A DNA stretch of 38,700 bases from Nitrospira sp. UBA2082 (GTDB lineage: Bacteria; Nitrospirota; Nitrospiria; Nitrospirales; Nitrospiraceae), in contig DCZO01000036.1 in NCBI GenBank assembly GCA_002331335.1, forward strand, positions 4,367 through 43,066. Direction: 5' to 3'. Shown here piece after piece: positions 33,927 to 38,700 of the stretch. The notes beneath the pieces were generated by a model. That model had not been told where the DNA came from, did not search any database, and saw only the letters and a list, made by a program, of their open reading frames with translations. Positions within the stretch are counted from its first letter, which is position 1; each line of letters starts with the position of its first letter. The position numbers were made by a program, and so were the translations under genes.

Positions 33927-34364
33927 ATGAACAGCTATGTACCGAGTGTCCTATCGTCTATTCGAGCCGATGGCTTTGATCAGCAAATTGACCGGCTTCT
34001 CGACGAAGCCTTGCGTGCCTTCGGCACATCCAACAACAACTGGGCTCCGGCCTGCAATGTCTGGGAAAACGAGAACGGCTTTTACCTCCAGATGGCGCTG
34101 CCCGGTTGGGAGCCCAAAGATATCACCTTAGAAGTGACCAATCAGGTGCTGACCGTGAAAGGCGAGCGAGCCATAGAAACTTCAGAGTCACAGAAATACC
34201 ACCTGCGTGAGATCGTCGAAGGGCAGTTCACGAGGCTCTTCCGGCTGCCGACTTTCGTCGATCAGGGCAAGGCCTCTGCCACACACAAGCACGGCCTGCT
34301 GACCATTTCGTTCCCCAAGCGAGAAGAGGCGAAGCCTCGGCAAATTATGATCGAAGGATCGTAA
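33927..34364 (+). CDS. Small heat-shock protein, Hsp20/alpha-crystallin family
   Basis: This is a protein of 145 residues; AGGAGGAGGG precedes the ATG. The alpha-crystallin domain spans about 40-135: NVWENENGFYLQMALPGWEP, then KDITLEVTNQVLTVKGERAI, and HKHGLLTISFPKREEAKPRQ with the conserved G-L-L-T motif. The C-terminal IMIEGS contains an I-x-I type motif used in oligomer assembly. It prevents aggregation of unfolding proteins in the cytoplasm without ATP. A second, distinct Hsp20 gene lies about 1.6 kb downstream. Confidence 0.93.
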   Translation: MNSYVPSVLSSIRADGFDQQIDRLLDEALRAFGTSNNNWAPACNVWENENGFYLQMALPGWEPKDITLEVTNQVLTVKGERAIETSESQKYHLREIVEGQFTRLFRLPTFVDQGKASATHKHGLLTISFPKREEAKPRQIMIEGS

Positions 34365-34393
34365 TCGCTGTCCTGCCGTCCTTAGCCTGACTT

Positions 34394-34439
34394 CATGAGA
34401 GGGCCTTACGCCACCACCAAATGGTGAGGCCCTCTCATG
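34394..34439. terminator. Long hairpin after the Hsp20 gene
   Basis: CATGAGAGGGCCT (34394-34406) pairs perfectly with AGGCCCTCTCATG (34427-34439), and inside it CACCA pairs with TGGTG. It begins 30 bp after the Hsp20 stop. No T-run follows, so termination would depend on the stem or it may protect the mRNA 3' end. Confidence 0.6.
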
Positions 34440-34742
34440 CCGGTGTGTCAAGGGCGAGCGCAGCTTCCGAAAGCGGCTTACGTTCGATTGCTATCTCAGA
34501 CCATCGATGCGAGCGGGGGGACGAGAGATTTCCCCGCCCGCGTCGTATCTCTATCCGGACTCACGCACTTACCCATACACCATAGACTCTTCGCCTTGAA
34601 CGCCATCGTTAACGCTTGTCAGTCTTGTCTTTTGCATCCTGGATGTTATCTCCAATCCTGTCGCGACATGGCAATGTACAGACGCACCCAAGAGGGTTGC
34701 GCACTACGTTTTGCGGAGACTTAACGCGGATGGAATTCGATC
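34440..34742. other. Intergenic region, nothing recognised
   Basis: About 300 bp follow the hairpin without a convincing gene. A weak stem GCGGGG...CCCCGC lies near 34513-34539. The composition is less GC-rich than the neighbouring chromosome. Confidence 0.3.
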
Positions 34743-35099
34743 ATGGAATGGCACCGTCCGGCTCGACAACATGCCGAAGCACAAGAGTCAATTTCTTGGG
34801 GCTGGCTTTGTGCTCAACCACAATCTCGGCAGACATCTGAAGGCTATGAGTTCGGGCATCCCGCGGTGTTTCGTAATGTTCCACCTCCTACGGTGAGCTT
34901 TGCCAAGCCACTCCGATGGTACTCGTTGAATCGTGCTACGCGTCGGGCCATGACCCTACGCCTCCGCGATCGCTTCCAGGAATCGATTCTGCGAGTGACG
35001 CGCCAGCCTAACAACAGATCTGAACCACATCGAGAGGCCACGGTCATATCCGCATGCCAGAATCAGCCGCATCAGCATGGAGGTGAGAGATATGGCTGA
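34743..35099 (+). CDS. Possible uncharacterised basic protein
   Basis: This is a frame of 118 residues starting MEWHRPARQHAEAQESISWG, with GGATGGA upstream. It ends by overlapping the 31-residue gene by 8 bp, a layout that often marks co-translated genes. It is rich in Arg, Gln and His and has no signal or family. The composition does not rule out a chance frame, so confidence is low. Confidence 0.3.
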   Translation: MEWHRPARQHAEAQESISWGWLCAQPQSRQTSEGYEFGHPAVFRNVPPPTVSFAKPLRWYSLNRATRRAMTLRLRDRFQESILRVTRQPNNRSEPHREATVISACQNQPHQHGGERYG

Positions 35100-35187
35100 G
35101 GCTATCGCTATGCTGGCTATACTAGGGATCGTAGTGGCAGTGGCTGCCGGTGTGGCTTGGCTGGCGATCTATTTCAATCGGGAATGA
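35092..35187 (+). CDS. 31-residue single-helix membrane peptide
   Basis: ATG 35092 has GGAGGTGA six bases upstream, an excellent site. The frame encodes MAEAIAMLAILGIVVAVAAG and then VAWLAIYFNRE, a single hydrophobic helix of about 23 residues with a charged C-terminal end. Very small membrane proteins of this kind often regulate membrane enzymes or respond to stress. It lies within the Hsp20/DegP block. It has no known family in my reading. Confidence 0.6.
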   Translation: MAEAIAMLAILGIVVAVAAGVAWLAIYFNRE

Positions 35188-35539
35188 GCCTGCGCTCAAG
35201 CGATCAACGATGCTGCCCGTCGGAGCTGATGCGTGGCAGCTCCGCCCGAACTCTCCTTGATAACTGTCGCTCCAGCAATAACCTAAGAAGAAGTATTCTC
35301 CAGCTGTCCGAGACCTTGTCCATCATCGTTGCGGATCTCGTCTTTGCTGACAGATTTGGGCATGCCTCGAGAGCGGCCGAGCGCATTGCTCTGACCCGCC
35401 ACAATGATCTTGACTTTTGCCGTGACCGAATTACCTGCGCCCTTGTGAGGCGGGATCGTCATGCTATCCATCGGATCGCTAGAAACGCACGACGACCTCT
35501 CGCCAGTACACTCCAACCACCAACCTAAAGGAGGGACCT
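35188..35539. other. Region upstream of the secreted small protein, no certain gene
   Basis: A plus-strand frame from ATG 35184 (overlapping the previous stop by ATGA) runs to 35528, but its product is an Arg/Ser-rich sequence of antisense character. On the minus strand a short frame (35283-35516) contains IIVAGQSNALGRS, resembling the first block of SGNH/sialate esterases, but is far too short to be one. Neither is called as a gene. Confidence 0.3.
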
Positions 35540-35926
35540 ATGAGAATTACAGCTGTTCTCACTGCGCTGTCCCTGCTCATCGGCGGGGTGGCGTTGATGC
35601 CATCATCAACGGACGCAGCCAACTGGATCTCTGTAACCGGATCTTACACGGCATCGTGGGTGAAGGACATTGAGCAGGTGCTGTTGAACAAGGATTATCG
35701 CGATATCTTCGCTAACGATCCTCGGACCCCTCAGATGACCGCACTTCGACTCTTGAATCAAGCTGCGACGGCTCAGGAGGCGAAAGAAAGCGTGTTGGCG
35801 GAGCAACTCATACGTGACGCGCTCAAAGTCTTCGAAGAGGGAGTGCGGAAGCACTATTACTCTTCATCCGAGATCGAACCGATCATAACGTTTATCCGTC
35901 AGCATGTGCCCATTGCAATCAGTTGA
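35540..35926 (+). CDS. Secreted small helical protein in the stress block
   Basis: This is a protein of 128 residues; AAAGGAGGG precedes the ATG. A signal peptide ends near STDA-ANW (residue 26). The mature part is helical: VTGSYTASWVKDIEQVLLNK, NQAATAQEAKESVLAEQLIR, and ends in a second helix. It should be periplasmic. It lies 28 bp before the second Hsp20 gene, so they are probably co-transcribed. I do not recognise a family; a role in periplasmic protein protection alongside DegP is inferred only. Confidence 0.65.
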   Translation: MRITAVLTALSLLIGGVALMPSSTDAANWISVTGSYTASWVKDIEQVLLNKDYRDIFANDPRTPQMTALRLLNQAATAQEAKESVLAEQLIRDALKVFEEGVRKHYYSSSEIEPIITFIRQHVPIAIS

Positions 35927-35954
35927 ACCGGGTTCATGGACAGGGAGGACGGTT

Positions 35955-36434
35955 ATGACACTGATGACAAAACTCAAAGAGATGATTCCTTGGAAACGCA
36001 AACCAGTTGAGACACACGAGGTCATGTCGTTGCGGGATGACATCAATCAGTTGTTTGACCGTTTTCTGATGTCACCCTTGGACACGGGCTGGCCCCGTGT
36101 CGGAGGTGGCAGTTCAGGGATCGAGATGGACGAGACGGAAGAAGAGGTGATCATCCGCGCTGAGATACCAGGACTAGATCCCAAACACCTCAACGTCACG
36201 ATTCGGAACGGCTCGCTCCACTTGAGCTTTGAAGACCAGCGTGAGTGGCGGGAGAAAAACGGCGGGGGAAGTACACGTCGCCACGCAGCATTTCACCGTA
36301 GCGTGGGATTGCCTGACGGGCTGGATACCGCCAAGGCGGAGGCCGCATGCAAGCACGGCGTGCTTACCGTTCGCATACCGTGGACACCTGAAGCCAAAGA
36401 TCGCTCTCGCCCGATAGTGATATCCGTCGAGTGA
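35955..36434 (+). CDS. Second small heat-shock protein, Hsp20 family
   Basis: This is a protein of 159 residues from ATG 35955 (GGGAGG upstream). After an N-terminal helical part with LRDDINQLFDRFLMSPLDTG comes the alpha-crystallin domain: EEEVIIRAEIPGLDPKHLNV, RNGSLHLSFEDQREWREKNG, and CKHGVLTVRIPWTPEAKDRS. The C-terminal IVISVE carries the I-x-I motif. It is clearly different in sequence from the first Hsp20 and so not a recent tandem copy. Two unlike Hsp20 proteins can form hetero-oligomers. Confidence 0.93.
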   Translation: MTLMTKLKEMIPWKRKPVETHEVMSLRDDINQLFDRFLMSPLDTGWPRVGGGSSGIEMDETEEEVIIRAEIPGLDPKHLNVTIRNGSLHLSFEDQREWREKNGGGSTRRHAAFHRSVGLPDGLDTAKAEAACKHGVLTVRIPWTPEAKDRSRPIVISVE

Positions 36435-36458
36435 ACAGGGCGCGACGGGATGAGACCC

Positions 36459-36482
36459 GGGCCGCGACTTCGGTTGCGGCCC
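36459..36482. terminator. UUCG-capped hairpin after the second Hsp20 gene
   Basis: GGGCCGCGAC (36459-36468), TTCG loop, then GTTGCGGCCC (36473-36482): ten pairs with one G-T wobble, closed by the extra-stable C(UUCG)G tetraloop. No T-run follows. It lies 25 bp after the stop codon. The remaining 225 bp to the DegP gene contain two further short stems (near 36540-36560 and 36567-36586) but no gene. Confidence 0.6.
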
Positions 36483-36707
36483 GTGCAGCGGAAGCCTGGA
36501 AATCATACATCAGGCCGTCATGACACTCATCGGATTGATGCCGCAGACTTGGGCTGCGGACTTGGGACGAGGCGGCCTGGCCTCGTACGAGGTGCACGGG
36601 TCATGGGCAGAGATGCAGGCACCTGGACGGCAGACATCGTGGAACGCCCCCAACCAATTTGGCTGATTGAATTCACCAACACCTGAGATTGAGATGGAGC
36701 TGCAAGC

Positions 36708-38222
36708 ATGCATAAAGCAATTAACCTGAGGCGCTGGGGACCACTCCTCCTTCTTGGCTGCGTCCTGTTATGGATGGGAGAAGTTCTGTTGTATCTGCCG
36801 CCCTGGAACCTGGCCACACAGGAACCAGCGGCGGCGGCCGCACCACCCGCTTCCTCACCGGCCGGCGACGGGGGTGTATCAATCGCCCAACCCTTTGTCG
36901 CCATAGCCAAGCAAGCACGAGCTTCCGTCGTTAACATTTCTATGGTCAAAAAGCGGACGGGCGGAAGCGGGCGATTCATCAATCCGTTCTTTGAGGATCC
37001 GTTCTTCCGTCGCTTTTTCGGCGAAGAATTCGAGCGACGGATCCCCGCGCCTCAGGAACATCAGGAACAAGGTCTCGGGTCCGGCGTGATCGTCAGGCCG
37101 GATGGCTACATCATCACCAATAATCATGTCGTGGAAGGAGCGGATGAGCTGATCGTGTCGTTGCCGGACAAGCGCACCTTCAAGGCAAAGCTCATCGGGG
37201 CTGACCCGAAAACGGATGTCGCGGTGATCAAGATCGAGGCGGTCAATCTTCCGGTTCTCCCCTGGGGCGATGCGAGTCAGTTGCAGGTAGGCGAGATGGT
37301 GCTCGCGGTCGGAAATCCATTTGGACTCAGCCAGACCGTGACGATGGGCATTATCAGCGCAGTAGGCCGAGCCAATATGGGCATCGTTGATTATGAAGAT
37401 TTCATCCAAACCGATGCAGCGATAAACCCGGGCAACTCCGGTGGTGCGCTGGTCAATCTCAAAGGCGAATTGATTGGCATCAACTCGGCAATCTTCACCC
37501 AAAGCGGAGGCTATATGGGGATCGGGTTTGCCATCCCGAGCAACATGGCAAATAGCGTCATGCAAAGCCTTCTCAAGCATGGAAAGGTCATCAGAGGGTG
37601 GATCGGCGTGTCCATTCAAGAGGTCACGCCGGACCTGGCAAAGGAGTTTGGTGCGACGGGAACCACCGGTGCCTTGGTGGCTGATGTCATGGACGACAGC
37701 CCTGCCTCCCGAGCGAAGCTGGAGCGAGGCGATATCATCACCACCTATAACAACACGGCGATCCGTGACCCCGGCCAGCTCAGGTCGCTGGTGGCAGACA
37801 CCCCACCGGGCACGGCGGTGACGCTCTCAATCATTCGAGAAAAGAAATCACAAGAGATCAGGGTCACGATCGGCGAACTGCCCAAAGAGCCGGCGAAGAC
37901 GAGTTCGCACGACACCGAGAGTGCCAGGGGGGATCACGCCTTGGCGGGCATCACCGTCGAAAATCTGTCGAGCCAAACGGACAGGTCGGGACGTTCTAAA
38001 TTCCGAGGCGGGGTTGTCGTCAGCGATATTGCGGCAAATAGCCCAGCAGAACAAGCGGGGCTGCGGGTGGGCGATATCATTCATGAGATCAATCGGAAAC
38101 CGGTAAAAGATGTCAGGGAGTTTGAGCGTCTCACGAAACAACTGACCCTGAAGACGCCTGTGCTTCTGTTGTTGACTCGAGGCAATACGACAATCTTCCT
38201 GTCGATCGATGCAATGCGTTGA
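36708..38222 (+). CDS. DegP/HtrA-type periplasmic serine protease-chaperone
   Basis: This is a protein of 504 residues. An N-terminal membrane or signal segment (about 10-31) is followed by an Ala/Pro linker, the trypsin-like domain (60-280) with catalytic triad H140 (ITNNHVVEG), D170 (KTDVAVIK) and S244 (NPGNSGGAL), and two PDZ domains (about 285-385 and 405-500). The usual LA loop with ...FFEDPFFRRFFGEEF (residues 94-108) is present. It degrades or refolds misfolded periplasmic proteins. It closes the stress block with the two Hsp20 genes and the secreted small protein. Confidence 0.95.
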   Translation: MHKAINLRRWGPLLLLGCVLLWMGEVLLYLPPWNLATQEPAAAAAPPASSPAGDGGVSIAQPFVAIAKQARASVVNISMVKKRTGGSGRFINPFFEDPFFRRFFGEEFERRIPAPQEHQEQGLGSGVIVRPDGYIITNNHVVEGADELIVSLPDKRTFKAKLIGADPKTDVAVIKIEAVNLPVLPWGDASQLQVGEMVLAVGNPFGLSQTVTMGIISAVGRANMGIVDYEDFIQTDAAINPGNSGGALVNLKGELIGINSAIFTQSGGYMGIGFAIPSNMANSVMQSLLKHGKVIRGWIGVSIQEVTPDLAKEFGATGTTGALVADVMDDSPASRAKLERGDIITTYNNTAIRDPGQLRSLVADTPPGTAVTLSIIREKKSQEIRVTIGELPKEPAKTSSHDTESARGDHALAGITVENLSSQTDRSGRSKFRGGVVVSDIAANSPAEQAGLRVGDIIHEINRKPVKDVREFERLTKQLTLKTPVLLLLTRGNTTIFLSIDAMR

Positions 38223-38327
38223 GAATGTGCAAAGGGGGGGGAGAATGGATTTCTGTTTACCGCAGCGTTGGCGGGAGTCGGACACCAGCTGGAGTAGCAT
38301 GTGCACCTCCCTTGCTGACCTCGTTGA

Positions 38328-38378
38328 CGGAGACTTGATGAAGGTGTTGATCCCGGCAACGTGAGGCAACTGGCTACG
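38328..38378 (-). pseudogene. Remnant of a second GdmH-like gene
   Basis: On the minus strand, bases 38369 down to 38328 encode L-P-H-V-A-G-I-N-T-F-I-K-S-P, matching GdmH residues 68-80 (LPHFAGINTFIKAP) at 12 of 14 positions, in frame, though third codon positions have diverged. The preceding bases also fit a little. Upstream and downstream the frame no longer resembles GdmH. It is a decayed fragment of a paralogous ureohydrolase gene. Confidence 0.6.
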
Positions 38379-38383
38379 CCATG

Positions 38384-38464
38384 CGTGCGCCTCCCGAAAA
38401 AAGGAAGGCCTTCGGTCAAAAACCGAAGGCCTTCTCAGTAGGCTCTGGGCAACCCCGTCACCCG
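38384..38464 (-). terminator. Terminator hairpin of the HemQ-like gene; repeat copy 2
   Basis: GAAGGCCTTCGGT (38404-38416) pairs perfectly with ACCGAAGGCCTTC (38422-38434) around a CAAAA loop. On the minus strand, downstream of the HemQ-like stop, the stem is followed by CC and then a run of six T. This is a classic intrinsic terminator. The flanking bases to 38464, into the last codons of the gene, match repeat copy 1 at 33560-33634. Confidence 0.85.
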
Positions 38465-38700
38465 CCGAGCGTATCGAGGGTTTCCTTGAGGCTCTTGCGG
38501 ATGCAGGTGAAGATCGGCGTGTCCCGCAAGGTATAGCGCGAGCCTTCCGTCTCCCGTAACGCCATCACCAGATCCAGAAAGTCCTCCGGTTTGTCGCTCT
38601 CGAACGCCACCACCCACTCCTGGTCGTCCAACCCGAACGAATACGTTGTGTTCAGCTTCACCGACGGAAACCGGTGCCCCACTTCGATATGCTCGTCCAT
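38458..38700 (-). CDS. Chlorite dismutase/HemQ-family protein, C-terminal part
   Basis: The last 80 residues of a protein entering from the right edge: EHIEVGHRFPSVKLNTTYSF, then GLDDQEWVVAFESDKPEDFL, and ending YTLRDTPIFTCIRKSL plus 10 residues. The T-Y-S-F-G-L-D-D-x-E and D-T-P-I-F-T-C-I stretches are characteristic of the heme-binding chlorite dismutase superfamily, closest to coproheme decarboxylase (HemQ), which makes heme b from coproheme. The start lies outside the window, so the full gene cannot be checked for the key catalytic residues. Confidence 0.85.
   Translation of the reverse strand: MDEHIEVGHRFPSVKLNTTYSFGLDDQEWVVAFESDKPEDFLDLVMALRETEGSRYTLRDTPIFTCIRKSLKETLDTLGG

Noticed and set aside
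35283..35516. Minus-strand frame with IIVAGQSNALGRS, like SGNH/sialate esterases
   Set aside because: Only 77 residues, without the later catalytic blocks and without a ribosome binding site; at best a remnant, more likely chance.
1..38700. CRISPR arrays, rRNA genes, intact tRNA genes, insertion sequences
   Set aside because: No regularly spaced repeats, rRNA motifs, complete cloverleaf or transposase gene was seen anywhere in the window.

Overview
The window most resembles a member of the genus Nitrospira (Nitrospirota). This is inferred from the combination of genes, not from a marker gene: a high-GC chromosome, an Rh50-type ammonia channel (9845-11032), a riboswitch-controlled guanidine cassette (30561-33542), a C-terminal piece of a chlorite dismutase/HemQ-family protein at the right edge, and several small secreted or TPR proteins. 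An Rh-type channel plus a guanidine hydrolase is the combination reported for complete ammonia oxidisers (comammox Nitrospira), so a comammox genome is a reasonable but unproven guess.

Region 1 (1-7582, minus strand) is the right-hand end of an integrated phage-like element. It reads from a tyrosine integrase at the right through an unknown gene, an AlpA-like regulator, a replication-type winged-helix protein, an HK97-fold capsid protein and small head genes, to a shortened tail-tip protein and a tape-measure protein that runs off the left edge. The element stops at a 49-bp 3' half of tRNA-Arg(ACG) at 7534-7582, which is an attachment-site copy. The DNA between integrase and att carries three TGTAGA repeats exactly 11 bp apart and two inverted repeats. 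No terminase or portal gene is visible, so the element is either mosaic and decayed or satellite-like.

Region 2 (7583-20488) starts with about 1 kb without genes, followed by a Rieske-flavodoxin fusion, the Rh50 channel, a TolC-type outer-membrane protein, a small membrane protein, glycogen branching enzyme, a Tat-exported DUF882-type peptidase, a stand-alone response regulator, a VanZ-like protein, and a two-gene unit made of an unknown protein and a double-domain SagB-type nitroreductase.

Region 3 (20628-30489, plus strand) holds mostly small regulatory and envelope genes: TPR proteins, a PagL-like lipid A deacylase, a lipoprotein, a GT-B glycosyltransferase, an ECF sigma factor overlapping its zinc-type anti-sigma factor, TadA, a beta-barrel protein, and a solute-binding lipoprotein overlapping a heme-binding DUF3365 protein.

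Region 4 (30561-33542) is the guanidine cassette: promoter, guanidine-I (ykkC) riboswitch, a 30-codon upstream reading frame, an APC-family permease and a GdmH-type guanidine hydrolase.

Region 5 (33575-38464) is a protein-quality-control block (two Hsp20 proteins, a secreted small protein, a 31-residue membrane peptide and a DegP/HtrA protease). It is bracketed by two copies of a roughly 60-bp hairpin repeat. Next to the right copy lies a short antisense remnant of a GdmH-like gene. The right edge is the C-terminus of the HemQ/chlorite dismutase-family protein.
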